A DNA stretch of 64,000 nt from Thiomicrorhabdus sediminis (GTDB lineage Bacteria > Pseudomonadota > Gammaproteobacteria > Thiomicrospirales > Thiomicrospiraceae), in NCBI RefSeq assembly GCF_005885815.1, contig NZ_CP040602.1, positions 1,379,630 to 1,443,629 on the forward strand. Direction: 5' to 3'. Shown here piece after piece: positions 28,981-37,967 of this stretch. The notes under the pieces were generated by a model that saw nothing but the letters and a program-made list of their open reading frames with translations, made no database searches and was not told the DNA's origin. The position numbers and the translations under genes were made by a program. How positions within the stretch are numbered: position 1 is the first letter of the stretch; every line of letters starts with the position of its first letter.

Positions 28981-31900
28981 TTAAACCACCACCGGATTCC
29001 AACTATGCGCATTCAGCGCTTCGAGCAGATCATCATCCGGGAAATACTGAATATCTCCACCGGTTTTCATCTGCACCGTCGCCTGCTGATTAGTGTAATC
29101 AATCACAATCGGCAAACCGATATCGCCGGCAAACGGCGTCAATAACTGCTGTAACTGGCTAATCGCCTGATTATCCAATTGACGTTCGCTTTGATTGACC
29201 ATCAATTTAATCGCGCGCGCTTTTTCAACTCGCGCTTCGGCAAGCGTGACCACCATTTTGGCATCCATCTTAATACCGCCGTTAAAGGTGTCCTCGGCGA
29301 CCTCTCCTTTAACAATCACCACCGTATCCGGACGCAAGGTGTCTTTGATCTCTTCGTAGACGCCCGGCCCCATTACCACTTCTAGACGACGGGTTTTATC
29401 GTCAATCGCAGCAAAGCCCATGCGTCGACCGGTTCTAGTGATTTTGGAACGCAATTCCACCACCAGACCTGCGGCCATGACTTCTTTGTATTTTTCCGGT
29501 TTCAGGCTGACCAGCTTATGGCCGACCAAGGTTTCCAGCTCTTTCTCGTACATATCGATCGGATGACCGGTGACATACAACCCAAGCGTTTCCTTTTCAC
29601 CTGACAGACGAATTTTCTCCGGCATTTGCGGTACATCCAGCAACTTGGATTCGCCGGATTCTTCCACCGATAACACATCGCCAAAGAGGTCGTTTTGGCC
29701 GACTTCATCATTTTTCTGCTGTTGTTCGGCCTGCTGCATCGCCATCGGAATACTCTCCAACATGGCATTACGATTATCGTGCAGCTTATCGAAAGCACCG
29801 GAGCGCACCAAAGCCTCCATAACACGACGATTGACCTTTTTACCGGCACGCAAACAGAAATCGAACAGGTCCTTGAATTCACCATTAGCGTTGCGTTCTT
29901 CAATGACACCGACAAGTGCGGCCTCACCAACGCCTTTAATGGCTCCGAGACCATAATTGACAGTGCGCTCTCCGGCCGGTTTGAAATGCACCTGACCGGT
30001 ATTGATATTTGGCGGCAATACCGTCAAGCCCATCGCATAACATTCATTAACCATATGCACGACTTTTTCGGTGTTATCCATATCCGATGAAATCTGCGCG
30101 GCCATAAACTCGGCCGGATAATGGGTTTTCAGCCAAGCCGATTGATAAGAGACCAAGGCATAGGCGGCTGAGTGGGATTTGTTGAAACCGTACCCGGCGA
30201 ACTTTTCCACCAAGTCGAAGATCTTCATCGCCAACTCGCCATCGATACCGTTATTGATCGCACCCTCTTCAAATACCGAACGCTGTTTGGCCATCTCTTC
30301 GGGTTTTTTCTTACCCATGGCTCGACGCAACATATCCGCACCACCGAGCGTATAACCCGCCAGAATCTGCGCGATCTGCATAACCTGTTCCTGGTAAAGG
30401 ATAACCCCGTAGGTCGGTGCCAAGGTTTCTTTCAACGATTCATGCTGCCAAGTGGCATCCGGATAAGAGACTTTTTCCTTACCGTGCTTACGCGCGATAA
30501 AGTTATCCACCATCCCCGATTCCAATGGCCCCGGACGGAACAGCGCCACCAAAGCGATAATATCTTCAAAACAGTCGGGACGCAGACGGACGATCAAGCT
30601 CTGCATCCCGGAGGATTCGAGCTGGAAGACCCCGGTGGTCTTACCGGTTTTGATCAGATCAAAAGTCGGCGCATCGTCCAATGGGATACGCGCGATATCG
30701 ACGAAACCTTCATCTTCTGGGTTTTTATCACCGTTGATTGATTGCAATGCCCAGTCGATAATGGTCAGGGTTCGTAGACCCAAGAAGTCGAACTTAACCA
30801 GACCGGCGGTTTCCACATCGTTTTTATCCAGCTGGGTGACCACACTGGAACCATCCGGTTCACACAATACCGGACAGAAATGATCCAAAGGTTTCGGCCC
30901 GATAACCACCCCACCGGCGTGCTTACCGGTGTTACGTACCGTACCTTCAAGCTTCAATGCCAAATCCAATAGCTGGCGCGCGTCTTCATCATTATCGTAT
31001 TTGTCTTGCAGGTCCTGTTCCTGCTCCAAGGCGCCGGATAGTTTGATCCCCAATTCATTCGGAATCAGCTTAGCGATACCATCCACCACGCCGTAACCCA
31101 AGCCCAATACTCGCCCGACATCACGCACCACCGCTTTGGCGGCCATGGTACCGAAGGTAACGATCTGCGATACATGGTCGCGGCCATAGTGACGCGAGAC
31201 ATAGTCGATGACCTCGTCTCGGCGGTCCATACAGAAATCGACGTCGAAATCGGGCATGGAAACACGTTCCGGGTTCAAGAATCGTTCGAAAAGCAGGTCG
31301 TATTCGATTGGATCCAAATCGGTGATTTTCAGCGCATAAGCCACCAAGGAACCGGCACCGGAACCACGCCCAGGCCCGACCGGAATACCGTGGTTTTTAC
31401 CCCATTGGATAAAGTCGGCAACGATCAGGAAATAACCCGGGAACCCCATCTGCAGGATAATATCGAGCTCGAACTTGATACGCGCGTAATACTCGTCGCG
31501 CTTGGCTTGCTGCTCTTCGGCAGACAGATGACCGAACAGAAACGCAAGACGCTCATCGAGACCTTTATGACTCTCCTCAACAAAGAACTCGTCTATAGTC
31601 ATGCCTTCCGGCACCGGAAAATCCGGTAGGAAATAAGTTCCCAGCGTCAAGCTCAGAGTACAGCGACGGGCGATTTCAACGGTGTTTTCAATCGCTTCGG
31701 GAATGTCGGCAAACAGCTCGATCATCTGCTCGCTGGTTTTAAAATATTGCTCTTCAGAGTAACGTTTCGGACGATTCAGATCTTCCAGGACATAACCATC
31801 ATGAATACAGGTACGCACTTCATGAGCTTCAAAATCTTCGGCCTTGGCAAAACGTACATCATTGGTCGCGACCACGGGGACTTCGTAACGTAACGCCACC

Positions 31901-32460
31901 TCAATCGCCTGAGCGATATAACGCTCTTCATTGTCTCGGTTGGTACGCACCAGCTCAAGATAAAAGCGATCGGCAAAATGTTCTTGCCACCATTTGACAC
32001 GCGAGGCGACCAAGTTCGGCTTTTGCGCCAGAATCGCACTACCGACATCCCCCTCTCGGCCACCGGACAGCGCTATCAGACCATCATTAAATTCGGCCAG
32101 CCATTCGCGTTTGATCAGGGCGTTATCGTCGTTATCGTAAAGTTTCTGGTTGCGCAGATAACCTTGAGAAATCAAGTGTGAAAGATTCAGGTAGCCTTGG
32201 TCGTTCTGACACAATAAAACACAGCGAAACACCTCGCCGTTATCATCTTCGATATAGACATCGGCACCGATAACCGGCTTGATGCCAGCTGCCATCGCCG
32301 ATGAATAGAATTTAACCAAGGCAAACAGGTTGCTTTGGTCGGTCAATGCCATAGCCGGTTGCTGGCACTCTTTGACTAGTGAGATCAGAGGTTTAATACC
32401 CAGGGTTCCATCAACCACCGAGTATTCAGAGTGAACATGTAAATGAACGAATTGGCTCAT
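28981..32460 (-). CDS. dnaE: DNA polymerase III alpha subunit
   Basis: 1159 aa, matching E. coli DnaE (1160). An N-terminal PHP domain (HLHVHSEYSVVDG), the C-family polymerase palm with PDFDVDF near residue 400 that holds two catalytic aspartates, and the fingers, helix-hairpin-helix, OB-fold and C-terminal tau-binding regions follow in order. The clamp-binding motif region QNDLFGD lies near residue 920. It is the replicative polymerase subunit. The ATG at 32460 has a weak ribosome site. A small HEPN-like gene follows in the same direction. Confidence 0.98.
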   Translation of the reverse strand: MSQFVHLHVHSEYSVVDGTLGIKPLISLVKECQQPAMALTDQSNLFALVKFYSSAMAAGIKPVIGADVYIEDDNGEVFRCVLLCQNDQGYLNLSHLISQGYLRNQKLYDNDDNALIKREWLAEFNDGLIALSGGREGDVGSAILAQKPNLVASRVKWWQEHFADRFYLELVRTNRDNEERYIAQAIEVALRYEVPVVATNDVRFAKAEDFEAHEVRTCIHDGYVLEDLNRPKRYSEEQYFKTSEQMIELFADIPEAIENTVEIARRCTLSLTLGTYFLPDFPVPEGMTIDEFFVEESHKGLDERLAFLFGHLSAEEQQAKRDEYYARIKFELDIILQMGFPGYFLIVADFIQWGKNHGIPVGPGRGSGAGSLVAYALKITDLDPIEYDLLFERFLNPERVSMPDFDVDFCMDRRDEVIDYVSRHYGRDHVSQIVTFGTMAAKAVVRDVGRVLGLGYGVVDGIAKLIPNELGIKLSGALEQEQDLQDKYDNDEDARQLLDLALKLEGTVRNTGKHAGGVVIGPKPLDHFCPVLCEPDGSSVVTQLDKNDVETAGLVKFDFLGLRTLTIIDWALQSINGDKNPEDEGFVDIARIPLDDAPTFDLIKTGKTTGVFQLESSGMQSLIVRLRPDCFEDIIALVALFRPGPLESGMVDNFIARKHGKEKVSYPDATWQHESLKETLAPTYGVILYQEQVMQIAQILAGYTLGGADMLRRAMGKKKPEEMAKQRSVFEEGAINNGIDGELAMKIFDLVEKFAGYGFNKSHSAAYALVSYQSAWLKTHYPAEFMAAQISSDMDNTEKVVHMVNECYAMGLTVLPPNINTGQVHFKPAGERTVNYGLGAIKGVGEAALVGVIEERNANGEFKDLFDFCLRAGKKVNRRVMEALVRSGAFDKLHDNRNAMLESIPMAMQQAEQQQKNDEVGQNDLFGDVLSVEESGESKLLDVPQMPEKIRLSGEKETLGLYVTGHPIDMYEKELETLVGHKLVSLKPEKYKEVMAAGLVVELRSKITRTGRRMGFAAIDDKTRRLEVVMGPGVYEEIKDTLRPDTVVIVKGEVAEDTFNGGIKMDAKMVVTLAEARVEKARAIKLMVNQSERQLDNQAISQLQQLLTPFAGDIGLPIVIDYTNQQATVQMKTGGDIQYFPDDDLLEALNAHSWNPVVV

Positions 32461-32791
32461 GTATTCTTAAGTGCTTCTTAAATAGGTTTGAATTCTGTGT
32501 TTAGCGCGTTGAATCTTATCGTTGGATTTGACATAGCGTCTTGACGTTTTGCCAACAAACAACCAAGCCTTTAGGCATTGGATAGCGGCTCAATGAAACA
32601 GCGCAAAGTATTCGCTTATTCTAGCCCATCTGAAAAACTCTAGGGGAGTAGTTACGCAAAAACTTCTTGGCTTTGAATTAATAACTTTTAGGCTCTCTAA
32701 ACGACAAAGCACGTCACTTTTATCGGCACTGTTCTATAATGCTAAGTATCCGTTATTGATAAGAACTTCATAACACAGACAAAGAACGCAA
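32461..32791. other. Divergent dnaE/aat spacer with a likely aat -10
   Basis: 331 bases without a gene. A TATAAT at 32735-32740 on the plus strand is a fair -10 element for aat, about 50 bases before its ATG, but no good -35 is seen. The dnaE promoter must also lie here. No other structure was recognised. Confidence 0.4.
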
Positions 32792-33541
32792 ATGACGCAG
32801 CACAATATCACCATGCCGTTTTGGCTGGACCCACAACCGGTCTTTTTCCCGCCGACTCATTTGGCGATGATTGAGCCAGATGGACTGCTCGCGGTTGGTG
32901 GAGACTTGACGCCGGAATGGCTGTTACACGCCTACAGCAAAGGGATTTTTCCGTGGTTCAATCCGGAAGAACCGATTCTCTGGTGGACCCCGAATCCACG
33001 CAGCGTTTTGTTTCTTGACGATGTCAAATTACGTAAAAGCCTGAAAAAGCGGCTCAGACAACTGCTGAAAAATCCGGGCTTTAGCGTCAAGTTTGATTGC
33101 AATTTCAAAGAAGTCATGTCGCAATGCGCGCAAATGCCACGCCACGGACAAGACGGCACCTGGATCAGCAACGCCATGATCAAAGCCTATGAAAAACTGC
33201 ATCAGGCAGGCCATGCGCATAGCGTTGAGGTTTATCTTGATGATCAATTGATTGGCGGCCTTTATGGCGTGGCGATCGGCAAGATGTTTTATGGTGAATC
33301 CATGTTTGCCAAACAAACCGATGCCTCAAAAATCGCCTTGATTGTCCTGGCAAACCAACTCAAGGAATGGGGGTTTCGTGCTATCGACACTCAGGTTGAG
33401 ACCGCCCATCTGAACAGCCTTGGGGCACAATGTATCAGCCGCCTCGCATTTGAGGGCTTGATTGCGCAACAGACCGCAAAGCCGTTTCCTGCAAAAAAAT
33501 GGCATCTCGATAGTCAGTGGCATCAAAAACTACTGGGTTAA
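32792..33541 (+). CDS. aat: Leucyl/phenylalanyl-tRNA--protein transferase
   Basis: 249 aa. Adds Leu or Phe to the N-terminus of proteins starting with Lys or Arg, creating N-degrons for ClpS-ClpAP. The signature DGLLAVGGDLTPEWLLHAYSKGIFPWF and the GGLYGVAIGKMFYGESMF segment are clear. clpS and clpA, which use the product, lie about 4-7 kb away in the window but are not in the same operon. The start at 32792 keeps the family's short N-terminal tail. Confidence 0.97.
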   Translation: MTQHNITMPFWLDPQPVFFPPTHLAMIEPDGLLAVGGDLTPEWLLHAYSKGIFPWFNPEEPILWWTPNPRSVLFLDDVKLRKSLKKRLRQLLKNPGFSVKFDCNFKEVMSQCAQMPRHGQDGTWISNAMIKAYEKLHQAGHAHSVEVYLDDQLIGGLYGVAIGKMFYGESMFAKQTDASKIALIVLANQLKEWGFRAIDTQVETAHLNSLGAQCISRLAFEGLIAQQTAKPFPAKKWHLDSQWHQKLLG

Positions 33542-33700
33542 GGGCAGCAAGCTTAGCCTATATCGGTTAGGCAAAACACGATAACCAACGGCGATAAGCA
33601 TTAGCATTTACTTTTATGCTTTTTTTTCTTTGTGAATTAGCGTTAGAATGTTGCTTAACACTACGACCGCCGCTAAGGGTTTTTAACCTAGGGAGTGACC

Positions 33701-34081
33701 ATGTATCAACACCCTGATGACCGACCTCGCTTCTTGAGTCTGACAGCTTTTCGCTTTCCGCTGAATGCCAAACTTTCTGCCGGACACCGAATTACCGGCG
33801 CCCTGTTAATCGTTTGCCTTATCAAGATACTGGCACTGACCCATCTTCTAATTCTCAGTCCCGACTTGGACTTTTATAGCATCCAGCAACACTGGATAAC
33901 CCAAACACTGATCAAAACCTTTTGGGTTTTACTGGCGTTTCACTGGCTTTCCGGGCTGCGCCACTTGTTGGCAGAACATTTTATCGATGCCAAACCCTAT
34001 GCCATTATCAACCAAACAAGCATCAGCTATCTGCTGATCGGCTTGTGGTTGGTGATCACTCTATTGATATTGCTTAGTTAA
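33701..34081 (+). CDS. sdhC: Succinate dehydrogenase cytochrome b556 subunit
   Basis: 126 aa membrane anchor with three hydrophobic helices. The SdhC signature SAGHRITGALL lies at 27-36 and the haem b ligand is likely H81 in AFHWLSGLRH, matching the spacing around H84 of E. coli SdhC. Together with SdhD it binds haem and ubiquinone. The ATG at 33701 is preferred to a GTG two codons earlier because GGGAG stands at the right distance. First gene of sdhCDAB-sdhE. Confidence 0.95.
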   Translation: MYQHPDDRPRFLSLTAFRFPLNAKLSAGHRITGALLIVCLIKILALTHLLILSPDLDFYSIQQHWITQTLIKTFWVLLAFHWLSGLRHLLAEHFIDAKPYAIINQTSISYLLIGLWLVITLLILLS

Positions 34082-34110
34082 GTTACAAACCATCTAAAAG
34101 AGGTCGTGCA

Positions 34111-34452
34111 ATGAATTTAACCGGAGTCAAAGCGCATAAATGGCAACGCATCAGCGCGGTTTATCTATTGCTGTATTTCAGTTTTGCCATTTTCACGCTT
34201 TATTTTCAAAGCAGCGCCCATCAATTTATTCATTTTAACGACTGGTTCAGCCAGCAATTCAATTCGCTTTTCGGTCTTTTCAGCTTGATTGCCGTACTAC
34301 TGTTGCTGGTGCATGCCTGGGTGGGCGGACGCGACATTATGATCGATTATTTACCCAGAAAGCGACTCAAGCTATGGTTGAAACTCTATCTCGGTTTTTT
34401 ATGGCTGATCGCCATTGATGTTATCTGGCTTGCCAGCCGAGTATTAGCTTAG
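34111..34452 (+). CDS. sdhD: Succinate dehydrogenase membrane anchor subunit
   Basis: 113 aa with three membrane helices. HAWVGGRDIMIDY at 68-80 holds the conserved H68 and the D79-Y80 pair that shapes the quinone site (D82-Y83 in E. coli). An AGAGG ribosome site precedes the ATG. It lies 29 bases after sdhC and 44 before sdhA. Confidence 0.94.
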   Translation: MNLTGVKAHKWQRISAVYLLLYFSFAIFTLYFQSSAHQFIHFNDWFSQQFNSLFGLFSLIAVLLLLVHAWVGGRDIMIDYLPRKRLKLWLKLYLGFLWLIAIDVIWLASRVLA

Positions 34453-34496
34453 TTCAACTGATATCGACAACACTGACAAAGACAAAGGGTCACCCT

Positions 34497-36308
34497 ATGA
34501 CAACAACGGATCCATTTAGCTCCAATGCTCTGCAATCAACCAGCTTTGATGCCATTGTAATTGGTGCCGGTGGTGCCGGTTTAAGGGCTGGCTTGTTATT
34601 GGCCGAAGCCGGTCATAAGGTAGCGATTGTCTCCAAGGTCTTTCCCACCCGCTCCCATACCGTAGCGGCACAAGGAGGCATCAACGCCGCTTTGGGTAAT
34701 GTCACACCGGATAATTGGCAATGGCATATGTATGACACCATCAAGGGCAGTGACTATTTAGGGGATCAGGATGCGATTGAATTCATGTGTGAACAGGCAT
34801 CCCATATAGTCAGAGAGCTGGAACATTTTGGCGTGCCCTTCTCGCGTTTGGAAAACGGTAAAATCTATCAACGCGCCTTTGGCGGGCAAAGCCAGAATTT
34901 TGGCGAAAAACAGGCACATCGAACCTGCGCCGCCGCCGACAGAACCGGGCATGCCATTTTGCATTCACTTTATCAGCAGAACATTCGCCTCGGCACGACC
35001 ATTTTCGATGAACATTATGCTATCGATCTACTGCATAACGATGGCGGAGCGATCAATGGCGTGGTGACCATGAATATGCAAAACAGTGAATACCAGATCC
35101 TGCAAAGCCCGCACATCATGCTCGCCACAGGTGGCGCCGGCCAAGTATTTAGAACCAACACCAATGCCAGCATCAATACCGGTGACGGTCTGGGCATGGT
35201 GGCAAGAGCCGGTTATCCCCTACAGGACATGGAGTTCTGGCAATTCCATCCGACCGGTGTTGCCGGCAAGGGCATGCTGATTTCCGAAGCGGCGCGTGGT
35301 GAAGGCGGCGTGTTGCGCAATGCCGAAGGCGATGCTTTTATGAAAAAGTATGCCCCCAATGTCAAAGACCTCGCCTCTCGCGATGTGGTATCAAGAGCGA
35401 TTGCCATTGAAGTCAATGAAGGCCGCGGCTGTGGTCCCAACAAAGACCATGTACTGCTTGATTTGACTCATTTGGACGGCGACATCATCAAAAAACGTCT
35501 GCCGGGGATTCGTGATATCAGCATGACCTTTGTCGATATCGATCCGGTTGAAGAACCCATACCGGTATTCCCGACCTGTCATTATATGATGGGTGGCATC
35601 CCCACCAATATCAACGGCGAGGTATTAACGCAAAATGCCGAAGGCCAAAGCGAAGTGGTTCAAGGGCTTTATGCGGTGGGTGAATGCGCTTGTGTTTCGG
35701 TGCATGGCGCCAATCGTCTAGGTGGTAACTCGCTATTGGATATAGTGGTTTTCGGACGTCAGGCGGCAAAAGTGATCAGTGAAAAGCTCAGTGACAACCC
35801 GGCACAGGATCTGCCACAAAATCAAGACAGCCTGCATAAGGTCTACACCCGAATTAAAAACTGGTACAACGCTAGCAATCGCAAACACGGCAGCACTGAT
35901 GACGACATCTATAAAATCAAACATGATTTGCAACGTATTATGGAGCAAGGCTGTGGCGTGTTCCGCGAACGAGAATCCATGCAAAAGGCCTTGGGTGCGC
36001 TGCCAGCGATTGAAGAACGTCTGGAAAGGGTCGGGTTAAAGGATACCAGCAATATATTCAATATTGAACGCCTTGCCGCCTTTGAACTGGAAAACCTAGT
36101 ACCGATCGCCTATGCGACCATCGCCTCGGCTTTAGCCAGAGAAGAGAGTCGCGGCGCCCACTCTCGCATTGATTTTGAAGAACGCGACGATGACAACTGG
36201 CTGAAACACAGTTTGTATTTTTATCAAAACCGTCAACTCGACTTCAAGGCGGTTAACCTGCAACCGAAAAGCCATGAACCGTTTGAACCGAAAAAACGTG
36301 TCTATTAA
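34497..36308 (+). CDS. sdhA: Succinate dehydrogenase flavoprotein subunit
   Basis: 603 aa. Oxidises succinate to fumarate and passes electrons to SdhB. The FAD-binding GAGGAGLRAG is at 23-32 and the covalent flavin histidine is H54 in TRSHTVAAQGG. The active-site region HPTG and RGEGGVLRN, and the HGANRLGGNSLLD motif, follow. Length and order match the proteobacterial enzyme of complex II, at the inner side of the cytoplasmic membrane. Confidence 0.98.
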   Translation: MTTTDPFSSNALQSTSFDAIVIGAGGAGLRAGLLLAEAGHKVAIVSKVFPTRSHTVAAQGGINAALGNVTPDNWQWHMYDTIKGSDYLGDQDAIEFMCEQASHIVRELEHFGVPFSRLENGKIYQRAFGGQSQNFGEKQAHRTCAAADRTGHAILHSLYQQNIRLGTTIFDEHYAIDLLHNDGGAINGVVTMNMQNSEYQILQSPHIMLATGGAGQVFRTNTNASINTGDGLGMVARAGYPLQDMEFWQFHPTGVAGKGMLISEAARGEGGVLRNAEGDAFMKKYAPNVKDLASRDVVSRAIAIEVNEGRGCGPNKDHVLLDLTHLDGDIIKKRLPGIRDISMTFVDIDPVEEPIPVFPTCHYMMGGIPTNINGEVLTQNAEGQSEVVQGLYAVGECACVSVHGANRLGGNSLLDIVVFGRQAAKVISEKLSDNPAQDLPQNQDSLHKVYTRIKNWYNASNRKHGSTDDDIYKIKHDLQRIMEQGCGVFRERESMQKALGALPAIEERLERVGLKDTSNIFNIERLAAFELENLVPIAYATIASALAREESRGAHSRIDFEERDDDNWLKHSLYFYQNRQLDFKAVNLQPKSHEPFEPKKRVY

Positions 36309-36351
36309 AAGCATGTCAAAGATGCATCGCCATAGCGCCTAAGGAGCGATT

Positions 36352-37053
36352 ATGAAAATTATCATTCAACGCTACAACCCGGAAACCGATCGCGTACCTT
36401 ACGATGAATTGTTTGAAATCGATGACGCCCAGATTCAACACGACACCATGTTGCTCGAAGTGTTATTGATGTTAAGAGAAAACGACAGCACCCTGGCATT
36501 TCGCTCCTCTTGCCAGGAAGGCGTTTGCGGATCAGACGGTATGAACGTCAATGGCAAAAACCATTTGAGCTGCATCACACCAGTATCGTCATTAACGCAG
36601 CCGATTACTATCAGGCCTTTACCGGGCTTGCCGATTATCAGAGACTTAATTATTGATTTGAACCTGTTTTATCAGCAATACCAATCAGTCAAACCCTATT
36701 TGCAAAGCGAACCGCTTGATAGCGAGCACGAACACCTGCAAACACCCGAGCAACGTGCCCAACTTGATGGCAGCTACGAATGCATTCTCTGCGCCTGCTG
36801 TTCGACCAGCTGCCCTTCTTTTTGGTGGAATCCCGACCAGTTCGCCGGTCCTGCGGCGCTTTTGGCGGCGCAACGTTTTGTTATCGATTCACGAGATATC
36901 AAGCATATCGACCGTTTGCAAGAACTCGACAGCCCAACCAAGACCTTTCGTTGCCGCCATATCCAAAATTGCACCGATGCCTGTCCTAAAGGACTGAACC
37001 CAAGCCGAGCCATTCAAGAACTGAAATCCATTATGGTTAAGGAACTGCCTTAA
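36352..37053 (+). CDS. sdhB: Succinate dehydrogenase iron-sulfur subunit
   Basis: 233 aa. The [2Fe-2S] ligands are C54, C59, D62 and C74; the aspartate in the third position is the same variation as in E. coli. The [4Fe-4S] and [3Fe-4S] ligands lie in CILCACC (C144, C147, C150), C154, C201, C207 and C211. It carries electrons from the flavin to quinone. It lies 43 bases after sdhA; sdhE follows after 8. Confidence 0.97.
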   Translation: MKIIIQRYNPETDRVPYDELFEIDDAQIQHDTMLLEVLLMLRENDSTLAFRSSCQEGVCGSDGMNVNGKNHLSCITPVSSLTQPITIRPLPGLPIIRDLIIDLNLFYQQYQSVKPYLQSEPLDSEHEHLQTPEQRAQLDGSYECILCACCSTSCPSFWWNPDQFAGPAALLAAQRFVIDSRDIKHIDRLQELDSPTKTFRCRHIQNCTDACPKGLNPSRAIQELKSIMVKELP

Positions 37054-37061
37054 AACCGGTT

Positions 37062-37391
37062 ATGACAAACAACAAGCAACATCTGAAAACCGAACAGTTT
37101 GAGCTTTGGCGCAAACGAATTCTCTGGCAATGCAAACGCGGCAATCTGGAAACCGAGTTATTGCTCGATCACTATATCAAACAACTAGAGCCCATTGCTC
37201 CGCCACAACAGCAGTTGATCGAACAGCTGCTGGCCGAATCCGAACAAGATCTGTTCCATTGGTTAATTGGCGAGCATGCCGCCACCTCTCGCCAAGATTG
37301 CCCCCGCTCTCAGGTAGCAACCGTTATAAAAAGCCCGATAAAAACTCAATATTTGCCACTTATCGCCGATATAAAAGCTAGTTACCAATAA
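37062..37391 (+). CDS. sdhE: FAD assembly factor SdhE
   Basis: 109 aa. The family motif RGNLE (26-30) within CKRGNLETELLLDHY is present; its RGxxE glutamate helps covalent FAD attachment to SdhA. SdhE is usually about 85-95 aa; here a tail of roughly 20 residues extends the C-terminus. It closes the sdh operon, directly after sdhB, which supports the function. No clear terminator was found after it. Confidence 0.9.
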   Translation: MTNNKQHLKTEQFELWRKRILWQCKRGNLETELLLDHYIKQLEPIAPPQQQLIEQLLAESEQDLFHWLIGEHAATSRQDCPRSQVATVIKSPIKTQYLPLIADIKASYQ

Positions 37392-37578
37392 TTTTTTAAT
37401 GCATTTGTGCCTGATTTTAAGACAACGGGTCTGGATTTAAGCCTTAGCGGTTACCGGCAAACAACTTATCGGCAAACCTCACCCAGAGACAACCCGTTTA
37501 ATTGCGTAATTTATGGGTTCAACTATTGATTCAATTTGACAACAAAACAAAGTCCATAACAATCAAATGGATAATTAT

Positions 37579-37608
37579 TTGAATTTAAAAAGTTAATTTT
37601 GTTATAAT
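37579..37608 (+). promoter_or_regulatory. Predicted infA promoter
   Basis: TTGAAT (37579-37584) and TATAAT (37603-37608) are separated by 18 bases, followed by CCGCGC. This gives a leader of about 35 bases before the infA start. The upstream 180 bases after sdhE are AT-rich and hold no gene. Confidence 0.7.
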
Positions 37609-37648
37609 CCGCGCACAAATTTTATCTAGAAAGGGTTTTTATAAGCTT

Positions 37649-37867
37649 ATGGGAAAACAAGACGTAATTGAATTCGATGGTGTGGTACTTGAGACTCTAC
37701 CTAATACTATGTTCAAAGTAGAGTTGGAAAACGGCCACCAGATTTTGGCGCACATCTCTGGACGTATGCGCAAAAACTACATCCGAATTCTTGCCGGTGA
37801 CCCAGTTAAGGTTGAGTTGACTCCTTACGATTTGACTAAAGGTCGTATCACTTACCGCGGTAAGTAA
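37649..37867 (+). CDS. infA: Translation initiation factor IF-1
   Basis: 72 aa single OB-fold protein that binds the A site of the 30S subunit. The whole family sequence pattern is present ([49 protein letters not shown]). An AAGGG ribosome site lies before the ATG. It is a single gene, between its own promoter and terminator, next to clpA as in E. coli. Confidence 0.98.
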   Translation: MGKQDVIEFDGVVLETLPNTMFKVELENGHQILAHISGRMRKNYIRILAGDPVKVELTPYDLTKGRITYRGK

Positions 37868-37907
37868 GCGCAGACTGATTGCTCTAATCAGCAAACCTTT
37901 CTAAACA

Positions 37908-37943
37908 AAAAAGCCCCGCCAGTTGAACCGGCGGGGCTTTTTT
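37908..37943. terminator. Bidirectional terminator between infA and clpA
   Basis: AAAAGCCCCGCC and GGCGGGGCTTTT form a 12-bp stem with a 9-base loop, flanked by A-rich sequence on the left and a T-run on the right. It serves both converging genes. Confidence 0.93.
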
Positions 37944-37967
37944 ATTGCCGCTAACAAGCAAAACCGC